This document shows positions 7,610 through 12,441 of a DNA stretch of 12,441 nucleotides, piece after piece. The stretch is taken from positions 1-12,441 of the forward strand of contig RFKM01000172.1 of NCBI GenBank assembly GCA_003694465.1. The letters are read 5' to 3'. The stretch is from Alphaproteobacteria bacterium. GTDB lineage: Bacteria > Pseudomonadota > Alphaproteobacteria > Rhodobacterales > Rhodobacteraceae. How positions within the stretch are numbered: position 1 is the stretch's first letter; each line of letters opens with the position of its first letter. Made by a program: the position numbers and the translations under genes. The notes under the pieces were generated by a model. That model was given only the letters and a program-made list of their open reading frames with translations. It ran no database searches and was not told the DNA's origin.

Positions 7610-8487
7610 TGCGACGCAGCCAGATACTCATCGGCGTTCTTGCGCTGGCGGTGATTGCCGCGCTCAACAGCTTCTACATCGTCGACGAACGCGAAAAGGC
7701 CCTGCGCCTGTGGTTCGGCGAGGTGACGCTCGAGGTCAACGAGCCGGGGCTCTATTTCAAGGTGCCCTTCCTGCACGAGATCGCCAAGTATGACGACCGG
7801 ATCCTGCCGCTCGACACGCAGCCTCTGGAGGTGACCCCCGCCGACGATCGCCGGCTGGTGGTCGACGCCTTCGCGCGCTGGCGCATTGCCGACGCGACGC
7901 AGTTTCGCAAGGCGGTGGGCGCGAGCGGCATTGCCGGCGCCCGCCTGCGCCTGATGCGCATTCTCAACGCGCAGCTGCGCGAGGTGCTGGGCCGGGTCGA
8001 CAGCGGCGCCATCCTTTCGGCCGACCGGGCGACGCTGATGAGCCAGATCCGCGACAAGAGCCGCGACGAGGCGCAGGCGCTCGGGGTCGAGATCATCGAC
8101 GTGCGCATCAAGCGCGCCGACCTGCCCGAGCAGAACCTCGCCGCCACCTTCGAGCGGATGCGCGCCGAGCGCGAGCGCGAGGCGGCCGACGAGATCGCCC
8201 GCGGCAAGGAAGCGGCCCAGCGGGTGCGCGCCCAGGCCGACCGGACGGTGGTCGAGACCACCTCGGCGGCGCAGAAACAGGCCGAGATCATTCGCGGTGA
8301 GGCCGACGCCCGGCGCAACGCGATCTTTGCCGAGGCTTTCGGGCGCGACCCGGAGTTCTTCGCCTTCTACCGCTCGCTGAAGGCCTATGAGGAAAGCCTG
8401 AAGGGCGACAACACCACCATGGTGATTTCGCCCGACAGCGAGTTCTTCAACTACCTCAAGTCCGAGACGGGGGCGGCGGCGCAGTAA
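7609..8487 (+). CDS. hflC: FtsH modulator HflC (SPFH/Band 7 protein)
   Basis: The partner of HflK in the FtsH-modulating membrane complex; 292 residues, typical. Seen: an N-terminal membrane anchor at about 4-24 (SQILIGVLALAVIAALNSFY), the SPFH start IVDEREKALRLWFGEV, EPGLYFKVPFLHEIAKYDDRI, then VDAFARWRI, a series of charged helices (FERMRAEREREAADEIARGK), and an ending with FAFYRSLKAYEESL and TTMVISPDSEFFNYL, a highly typical HflC C-terminus. GGAGGG at 7594-7599 lies upstream of the ATG. The start overlaps the hflK stop by one base, and its own TAA overlaps the next start (TAATG), so the three genes are probably translated as a coupled operon. Confidence 0.95.
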   Translation: MRRSQILIGVLALAVIAALNSFYIVDEREKALRLWFGEVTLEVNEPGLYFKVPFLHEIAKYDDRILPLDTQPLEVTPADDRRLVVDAFARWRIADATQFRKAVGASGIAGARLRLMRILNAQLREVLGRVDSGAILSADRATLMSQIRDKSRDEAQALGVEIIDVRIKRADLPEQNLAATFERMRAEREREAADEIARGKEAAQRVRAQADRTVVETTSAAQKQAEIIRGEADARRNAIFAEAFGRDPEFFAFYRSLKAYEESLKGDNTTMVISPDSEFFNYLKSETGAAAQ

Positions 8488-8684
8488 TGGGCTGGATCGC
8501 GCTCGGCCTCGGCCTTGTGCTGGTGATCGAGGGGCTGGCCATCGCGCTGGCCCCTTCGCGCCTCGAAGAGGTGGTGGCGCTGATCGCTTCTCTCTCGCGC
8601 GAGCGGCGGCGGGCCATCGGCCTCGGGGCGATGGCGCTGGGCCTCGGTCTGGTCTGGCTGGCGAAGGCGCTCGGGGTCTGCTGA
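8487..8684 (+). CDS. DUF2065 small membrane protein (YjeT-like)
   Basis: A 65-residue protein, almost entirely two membrane helices: WIALGLGLVLVIEGLAIALA at about 3-22 and IGLGAMALGLGLVWLAKAL at about 44-62, joined by a charged loop containing SLSRERRRA. This pattern and length match DUF2065, which in Escherichia coli (YjeT) also lies next to hflK-hflC. The molecular function is not known. Its ATG overlaps the hflC stop by one base (TAATG), which supports co-translation and a link to the HflKC complex, but the functional link is inference from conserved neighbourhood. Confidence 0.85.
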   Translation: MGWIALGLGLVLVIEGLAIALAPSRLEEVVALIASLSRERRRAIGLGAMALGLGLVWLAKALGVC

Positions 8685-8767
8685 CCGCGGGCCCGCCGAC
8701 GCATCGCGCCGGGCGCCGGCACGCCGCGGGGCGGCAGCCCTTCGCGGCAGCAAATCCGTTCAACATC

Positions 8768-8796
8768 TTGTGAGCACCCCGGCCGGCGGTTACGCT
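8768..8796 (+). promoter_or_regulatory. Weak predicted promoter for degP
   Basis: The 194-bp gap between the DUF2065 gene and degP holds TTGTGA (8768-8773), a 17-bp spacer and TACGCT (8791-8796), about 80 bp before the GTG start. CTTG at 8767 could equally belong to a heat-shock-type -35. Both matches are partial. The gap itself suggests degP has its own promoter even though it follows hflKC. Confidence 0.25.
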
Positions 8797-8878
8797 GGGC
8801 GGGTGGCGTTCCTACCTAAGAGCGCACGGAATGCGCGCGCGGCGTGTTTCGCCCACCGTGAGCAGCAAGGAGGCAGAT

Positions 8879-10372
8879 GTGACTGCGTTGATCCGCTCTG
8901 AAGATTTTTCCAAGGTCCGCTCGAAGTTGACCCCGGCGCGGGCCATTGCCGCGACGATGATGACGCTGGCCCTTTTCCTGATGTCGGTGCCGGAGGCGAT
9001 CGCGCGCGGGGCGCCCGAGAGCTTTGCCGACCTCGCCGAGCAGGTCTCGCCCGCCGTCGTCAACATCACCACCACGACGGTGGTGGCGCAGGACACCCAG
9101 CAGCTGCCGATGGTGCCGCCGGGCTCGCCCTTCGAGGAGTTCTTCCGCCGCTTCCAGGAGCAGAACCAGGGCGATCAGCCGCAGGTGCGCCGGGGCCATG
9201 CGCTGGGTTCGGGCTTCGTGATCTCGGAAGACGGCTACATCGTCACCAACAACCACGTCATCGAGGGGGCCGACGAGATTCAGGTCGAGTTCTACGGCTC
9301 GGGCAAGGTGCTTGATGCCAAGGTGGTCGGCACCGATACCAACACCGACATCGCCCTGCTCAAGGTCGACAGCGACGAGCCGCTGACCTTTGTCAGCTTC
9401 GGCGACAGCGACAAGATGCGCGTGGGCGACTGGGTGATCGCGGTGGGCAACCCGCTGGGGCAGGGCTTTTCGGTCACGGCGGGGATCATCTCGGCCCGCG
9501 GGCGCGAGCTCAGCGGCACCTATGACGATTTCATCCAGACCGACGCCGCCATCAACCGCGGCAACTCCGGCGGCCCGCTGTTCAACATGGATGGCGAGGT
9601 GATCGGGGTGAACACCGCGATCCTGTCGCCCAACGGCGGTTCGATCGGCATCGGCTTCTCGATGGCCTCCAACGTGGTCTCCAAGGTGGTCGACCAGCTG
9701 CAGAAATACGGCGAAACCCGCCGTGGCTGGCTGGGCGTGCGCATCCAGGACCTGACCCCGGACGTGGCCGAGGCGATGGGGCTCGACAGCACCGACGGGG
9801 CGCTGGTCAGCGACGTGCCCGACGGGCCGGCCAAACAGGCCGGGATCGAGCCGGGCGACGTGATCGTCGAATTCGACGGCCAGAAGGTGAAGAGCACCCG
9901 CGAGCTGGTGCGCATCGTCGCCGACGCCCCGGTGGGCAAGACCGTCCGCGTCGTGGTGCTGCGCAACGGCGAAAGCAAGACGGTGAAGGTCACCCTCGGG
10001 CGCCGCGAAGAGGCGCTGGCTTCCGAAGAAAGCGGCGCCAAGCCGATGCCCGGCGTCCAGACCCCGCCGGCCGAAAAGTCCGTGCTCGGCATGAAACTGC
10101 GCGAGCTGGACGATTCCCTGCGCGGCGATCTCGGCCTCGATGCCAATGCCCGCGGGCTGGTGGTGACCGATGTCGACGAGGCGAGCGAGGCCTGGTCGAA
10201 GGGGCTGCGCCCGGGCGACGTGATCGAGGAAGCCGGGCAGGCGCGGGTTTCGAGCCTTGCCGACATCGAGGGCCGGATCGAGGCGGCGCGCGCGGCGGGC
10301 CGGCAGTCGATCCTGCTGCTGATCCGGCGCAACGGCGATCCGCGCTTCGTTGCCCTGTCACTCGGCAACTGA
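8879..10372 (+). CDS. degP: DegP/HtrA-family periplasmic serine endoprotease (Do)
   Basis: An ATP-independent periplasmic protease and chaperone that clears misfolded envelope proteins. From GTG 8879 it has 497 residues. That start is chosen because AAGGAGG (8867-8873) lies 5 nt upstream; ATG 8831 would add 16 residues and has no good ribosome site. Seen: a signal-like segment at about 17-42 (ARAIAATMMTLALFLM, then PEAIARG). The trypsin-like domain has the catalytic triad: His126 in TNNHVIEGA, Asp157 in NTDIALLKVD, Ser230 in RGNSGGPLFN; the spacings match E. coli DegP. Two PDZ domains follow: first GWLGVRIQDL through GIEPGDVIVEFDGQKV, second from SVLGMKLREL through KGLRPGDVIEEAGQ. It lies beside hflKC, a membrane-protease regulator, so the block looks dedicated to envelope quality control. 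Confidence 0.95.
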   Translation: MTALIRSEDFSKVRSKLTPARAIAATMMTLALFLMSVPEAIARGAPESFADLAEQVSPAVVNITTTTVVAQDTQQLPMVPPGSPFEEFFRRFQEQNQGDQPQVRRGHALGSGFVISEDGYIVTNNHVIEGADEIQVEFYGSGKVLDAKVVGTDTNTDIALLKVDSDEPLTFVSFGDSDKMRVGDWVIAVGNPLGQGFSVTAGIISARGRELSGTYDDFIQTDAAINRGNSGGPLFNMDGEVIGVNTAILSPNGGSIGIGFSMASNVVSKVVDQLQKYGETRRGWLGVRIQDLTPDVAEAMGLDSTDGALVSDVPDGPAKQAGIEPGDVIVEFDGQKVKSTRELVRIVADAPVGKTVRVVVLRNGESKTVKVTLGRREEALASEESGAKPMPGVQTPPAEKSVLGMKLRELDDSLRGDLGLDANARGLVVTDVDEASEAWSKGLRPGDVIEEAGQARVSSLADIEGRIEAARAAGRQSILLLIRRNGDPRFVALSLGN

Positions 10373-10383
10373 AACATGAAAAA

Positions 10384-10401
10384 CCCCGCCCGAAGGCGGG
10401 G
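10384..10401. terminator. Intrinsic terminator hairpin, best for the minus-strand DUF1127 gene
   Basis: CCCCGCC (10384-10390) pairs with GGCGGGG (10395-10401) across a CGAA loop. On the minus strand it is followed by five T residues (10383-10379), a classic intrinsic terminator for the DUF1127 transcript. It lies 11 bp after the degP stop and also forms in the degP RNA. Confidence 0.75.
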
Positions 10402-10407
10402 CGAAGG

Positions 10408-10426
10408 GGCCGCCCTTGGGGCGGCC
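10408..10426. terminator. Second terminator hairpin, probably for degP
   Basis: GGCCGCCC (10408-10415) pairs with GGGCGGCC (10419-10426) across a 3-nt loop, followed on the plus strand by the pyrimidine-rich TCTTGCGTTT. With the hairpin at 10384 it forms a two-hairpin bidirectional barrier between the convergent degP and DUF1127 genes. Confidence 0.65.
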
Positions 10427-10442
10427 TCTTGCGTTTCTGGCC

Positions 10443-10640
10443 TCAGAAGCGGCGGTAGATGTCGGCGCGGGTGAGGCCGATGTCGTCGAGCTCGCGCGCG
10501 GTCAGTTTTTCGAGCGCCCGGCGGGTGGCGCGGCGGGCCTGCGCCTCGGCGACGCGGCCGACGAGGGTTTCGATGAAGCGGGTGAGGCGCGGCGCGAAGG
10601 CAAAGCCGGTGGCGCGCACGGCGGTGTCGATGGCGGTCAT
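10443..10640 (-). CDS. Small DUF1127 protein
   Basis: A 65-residue basic protein starting [17 protein letters not shown]. Its second half is [20 protein letters not shown] followed by [10 protein letters not shown], the diagnostic DUF1127 (YjiS-like) C-terminus. Such proteins are common in alphaproteobacteria; a Rhodobacter sphaeroides member (CcaF1) is reported as an RNA-binding protein affecting RNA turnover and stress responses, so an RNA role is possible here, by family only. The reading frame stays open upstream to 11057, but the family boundary and length fix the start at ATG 10640. The ribosome binding site is poor (GGGAAC about 7 nt upstream). It is convergent with degP and divergent from ruvC, with the repeat array in its upstream region. 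Confidence 0.85.
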   Translation of the reverse strand: MTAIDTAVRATGFAFAPRLTRFIETLVGRVAEAQARRATRRALEKLTARELDDIGLTRADIYRRF

Positions 10641-10718
10641 GGTTCTGTTCCCGGATGAGTGCTGCGAATTGCTCGGGCGCAGATAGTCCTGCTGCGCTGC
10701 GGCGAGAAGCAGAATTAT

Positions 10719-10735
10719 TGCATGGCGCCCATGCA
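10719..10735. promoter_or_regulatory. 17-bp inverted repeat upstream of the DUF1127 gene
   Basis: TGCATGG (10719-10725) and CCATGCA (10729-10735) form a perfect 7-bp inverted repeat with a 3-bp centre, flanked on the left by the AT-rich AATTAT. It lies about 80 bp upstream of the DUF1127 start, a likely promoter position, and looks like a dimeric regulator site. No regulator can be named. Confidence 0.4.
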
Positions 10736-10826
10736 GCGCGAGCATGGCAGGCGATCCGGGGGCACAGGCAGCGGCGGGAAGCATGGGCGCTCGGTGACGG
10801 GTGCGCCGATCTGGCCGGGGAAGAGC

Positions 10827-10851
10827 CATGCGAATCCAGCGCCCCGATTCC
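10827..10851 (+). repeat. Degenerate outlying copy of the 26-bp repeat
   Basis: CATGCGAATCCAG, then an unrelated centre, then GATTCC. It keeps both ends of the array unit (one base shorter) and two of its GANTC sites (10832-10836, 10846-10850). It begins 86 bp before the first good unit, twice the array's period of about 43 bp. The intermediate position (from 10862) starts CACG but is otherwise hardly recognisable. Confidence 0.5.
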
Positions 10852-10912
10852 ATGGGGTGTCCACGAACAACGCGGCTCCCATGTCCCGAATTCCGCCTGT
10901 TCGGTGAGAGAC

Positions 10913-11167
10913 CACGCGAATCCGGATTGCTGGATTCCCCCGGATCCCGCCCCCTTCCACGCGAATCCGGATTTCTGGCTTTTTGCATTTCTCCGGATCG
11001 CTCGTCCTCACACGCAAAACCGGATTCTTGGATTCGCGAACCGCTGGTGGCAACCACGCGAATCTAGATTCCTGGATTCGACGCACCGGCCCTGCGCGAC
11101 GCGAACCCGGAGTCCTCGATCCTGCCCTGGCTCGGAAGACCCACGCGAATCTAGATTCCTGGATTCC
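10913..11167 (+). repeat. Array of six 26-bp GANTC-rich repeats
   Basis: Units begin at 10913, 10958, 11011, 11055, 11098 and 11142, so steps are 45, 53, 44, 43 and 44 bp. The unit reads CACGCGAATC, then YRG, then ATTYCTGGATTC and one C or G. Units 4 and 6 are identical over 25 bases with core GAATCTAGATTC; units 1 and 2 have a CCGG centre; unit 3 has CAAAACC for CGAATCC; unit 5 (11098) is the most diverged. The 17-27 bp between units are unlike each other. A full unit has one GAATC followed by two GATTC, 7 and 8 bp apart start to start. The period is not a multiple of three, so the array is not coding. No repeat family is recognised. It ends 108 bp before ruvC. Confidence 0.9.
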
Positions 11168-11226
11168 GTGACACCATTTCGCAATGCACGCCTCCCGCCC
11201 CGAACGCGCGCATTTTTCTGGCGGAT

Positions 11227-11241
11227 GTTCGCGTTTCGTGC
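11227..11241 (+). promoter_or_regulatory. LexA (SOS) box-like site upstream of ruvC
   Basis: GTTC (11227-11230), seven bases, GTGC (11238-11241). This differs at one base from the alphaproteobacterial LexA box GTTC-N7-GTTC. It lies about 35 bp before the ruvC start, a normal position for repression, and ruv genes are SOS-controlled in many bacteria. A single short imperfect match can arise by chance. Confidence 0.35.
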
Positions 11242-11275
11242 TAGGCGATGGAAAACGACGAGGGCAGGGCAGGCG

Positions 11276-11782
11276 ATGCGCGTGATCGGAATTGACCCGG
11301 GGCTGCGAAACCTCGGCTGGGGCGTGATCGACGTCGACGGCAGCCGGATTTCCCATGTCGCCAACGGGGTGCTCCACGGCGAGGGCGACGGTCTCGCCGC
11401 CCGGCTGCTTGCGCTGTTCGACGGTCTTTCCGAGGTCATCGCCCGCCATCGCCCCGAAACCGCCGCCGTCGAGCAGACCTTTGTCAACCGCGACGGCGCC
11501 GGCACCCTGAAGCTCGGACAGGCGCGGGGGATCGCCCTTCTGGTGCCGGCGCGCGCCGGGCTTGAGGTCGGCGAATATGCCCCCAACCAGGTCAAGAAGA
11601 CGGTGGTTGGCGTCGGCCATGCCGACAAGGCCCAGATCGCCCACATGGTGCGCCTGCAACTGCCGGGCGTCGAAATTGCCGGCCCCGACGCCGCCGATGC
11701 GCTCGCCATTGCCCTGACCCACGCCCATTTCTGCCGGGCCGGGCAGCGCCTCGGCGCCGCGCTCGAAAGGGCCGGGGCATGA
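11276..11782 (+). CDS. ruvC: Holliday-junction resolvase RuvC
   Basis: The endonuclease that cuts Holliday junctions symmetrically during recombinational repair, acting as a dimer with RuvAB. 168 residues, typical. All four catalytic carboxylates stand at the same positions as in E. coli: Asp7 in [10 protein letters not shown], Glu66 in [11 protein letters not shown], Asp138 and Asp141 in [29 protein letters not shown] is the other conserved block. The frame is open far upstream through the repeat array, but MRVIGIDPG is the universal RuvC N-terminus, so ATG 11276 is the start; AGGG at 11266-11269 lies 6 nt before it. Its stop overlaps the ruvA start as ATGA, so ruvC-ruvA form an operon, usually continued by ruvB. 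Confidence 0.96.
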   Translation: MRVIGIDPGLRNLGWGVIDVDGSRISHVANGVLHGEGDGLAARLLALFDGLSEVIARHRPETAAVEQTFVNRDGAGTLKLGQARGIALLVPARAGLEVGEYAPNQVKKTVVGVGHADKAQIAHMVRLQLPGVEIAGPDAADALAIALTHAHFCRAGQRLGAALERAGA

Positions 11783-12441
11783 TCGGGCGCCTTGCCGGAC
11801 AGATCGTCTATCGCGCCGAGGATCATGTCCTGATCGACGTGCGCGGTGTCGGCTATGTCGTGCATGTGAGCGAACGCACCCTCGCCGCCCTTCCCGGCCC
11901 GGGCGAGGCGGTGGCCCTCTGGACCGACCTTCTGGTGCGCGAAGACCTGATGCAACTCATCGGCTTCCTCACCCTCGAAGAAAAGGAATGGCACCGCCTG
12001 CTGATCGGCGTGCAGGGCATCGGCACCAAGGCGTCGCTGTCGATCCTCGGCGCGCTCGGCCCCGAGGGTGTGAGCCGCGCCATCGCCCTGGGCGACTGGA
12101 ATGCGATCAAGGCGGCCAAGGGGATCGGCCCGAAAACCGCGCAACGGATCGTCAACGAACTCAGAGACAAGGCCCCGGCGGTGATGGCCATGGCGGCTGG
12201 TGAGGCGCGGGCCTCGGTGCCCGATCCTGCCGGGTCCGGTGCCGAACCCGCCGCGCCCGCCCCGGTTCCGTCGAGCCCCGCGCCCGCCCCGGCAGCCCGC
12301 GCCGAGGCCCTCTCGGCGCTGTCCAACCTCGGCTATGCCCCGGCCGAGGCGGCGGCGGCGGTGGCCACCGCCCTTGGCGAGGCACCCGATGCCGATACCG
12401 AGGCGCTGATCCGCGCGGCATTGCGGCTTCTGGCCCCGAAA
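11779..12441 (+). CDS. ruvA: Holliday-junction branch migration protein RuvA (3' end cut by window)
   Basis: RuvA binds the four-way junction as a tetramer and loads the RuvB motor. 221 codons are present with no stop, probably within a few residues of the end, given the usual length of about 200-225. Seen: the OB-fold start [20 protein letters not shown] and [11 protein letters not shown]; the acidic-pin region [16 protein letters not shown]; two helix-hairpin-helix motifs, [17 protein letters not shown] (about 74-90) and [19 protein letters not shown] (about 110-128). An Ala/Pro-rich linker (about 145-173) leads to the C-terminal RuvB-binding domain, [10 protein letters not shown] followed by [17 protein letters not shown] overlap with ruvC indicates translational coupling. 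Confidence 0.95.
   Translation, partial: MIGRLAGQIVYRAEDHVLIDVRGVGYVVHVSERTLAALPGPGEAVALWTDLLVREDLMQLIGFLTLEEKEWHRLLIGVQGIGTKASLSILGALGPEGVSRAIALGDWNAIKAAKGIGPKTAQRIVNELRDKAPAVMAMAAGEARASVPDPAGSGAEPAAPAPVPSSPAPAPAARAEALSALSNLGYAPAEAAAAVATALGEAPDADTEALIRAALRLLAPK

Larger units (their letters stand above)
10641..11275. other. Gene-free region between the DUF1127 gene and ruvC
   Basis: These 635 bp contain no credible gene. Open frames cross it on both strands, but they translate the repeats in rotating frames and resemble no protein I know. It holds a 17-bp palindrome at 10719-10735, a degenerate repeat at 10827-10851, the six-unit array at 10913-11167 and a LexA-like site at 11227-11241. In 10641-10826 nothing else stands out, and no strong promoter was seen for DUF1127. 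It is more AT-rich than the flanking genes, mainly in the repeat units. Confidence 0.7.

Noticed and set aside
8811..8821. RpoE-type promoter ahead of degP (TAAGA at 8817-8821)
   Set aside because: There is no matching -35 element such as TGATCC at the required distance.
8831..8878. Upstream ATG for degP
   Set aside because: It would put 16 extra residues before an already adequate signal sequence, and the strong AAGGAGG lies 5 nt before GTG 8879.
10641..11057. N-terminal extension of the DUF1127 protein
   Set aside because: Family members are about 45-75 residues long and start near ATG 10640; the upstream part only translates repeats in changing frames.
10913..11167. CRISPR array
   Set aside because: The intervals between units are only 17-27 bp, the units differ from each other at many positions, and there are no cas genes. 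CRISPR spacers are normally longer and the repeats nearly identical.
10913..11167. Replication-origin iterons or a CcsR-type tandem sRNA cluster
   Set aside because: No dnaA, repA or DnaA boxes are nearby. The CCTCCTCCC motif of the Rhodobacter sRNAs known to accompany a DUF1127 gene is absent, and the array is upstream rather than downstream of the gene.
10655..11275. An N-terminal extension of RuvC, or a separate protein, read through the repeat array
   Set aside because: The frame is stop-free, but the ~44-bp period is not a multiple of three, the translation is low-complexity and unlike any family, and RuvC starts universally at [13 protein letters not shown] sequence.

Overview
The window looks like chromosome from a GC-rich alphaproteobacterium, most likely a Rhodobacterales (Paracoccus/Rhodobacter-type) relative. 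The evidence is the very high GC content, the hflK-hflC-DUF2065-degP gene order, a short DUF1127 protein, an overlapping ruvC-ruvA pair, and protein sequences of the types seen in that group. No phage, transposon or tRNA gene was seen. The species assignment is inference.

Layout. (1) Positions 1-2797, minus strand: an RND multidrug efflux pair, membrane fusion protein then inner-membrane permease. They overlap by 4 bp, and the permease runs off the left edge. (2) 2798-2981: a divergent control region with a good minus-strand promoter and several inverted repeats built from TTTGC/GCAAA half-sites, next to a TetR-family regulator (2982-3641, plus). (3) 3652-4719, minus: an ACR3-type arsenite efflux permease, convergent with tetR; a hairpin holds both stop codons. 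(4) 4981-6339, plus: glutathione-disulfide reductase. (5) 6428-8684, plus: hflK, hflC and a DUF2065 membrane protein, joined by stop/start overlaps. A DegP/HtrA periplasmic protease follows (8879-10372). Together this is a membrane and envelope protein quality-control block. (6) Two back-to-back hairpins (10384-10426) separate degP from a convergent 65-residue DUF1127 gene (10443-10640, minus). (7) 10641-11275: a 635-bp gene-free region with an unusual repeat array. (8) 11276 to the right edge, plus: ruvC and ruvA (nearly complete), the Holliday-junction resolvase and branch-migration proteins.

The most unusual object is the array at 10913-11167, with a degenerate outlier at 10827-10851. It has six copies of a 26-bp unit spaced mostly 43-45 bp apart. 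A full unit carries three GANTC pentamers, the target of the alphaproteobacterial cell-cycle DNA methyltransferase CcrM. By hand count there are 14 GANTC sites in 341 bp, against 7 in the other ~12.1 kb. I do not recognise the repeat family. A methylation-sensitive regulatory or chromosome-organising array is a reasonable hypothesis, not a demonstrated function.

How the genes work together: most concern stress at the envelope (efflux, HflKC/FtsH, DegP), toxic metalloid and thiol stress (Acr3, Gor) and DNA repair (RuvCA). They form separate transcription units with no obvious single regulon.
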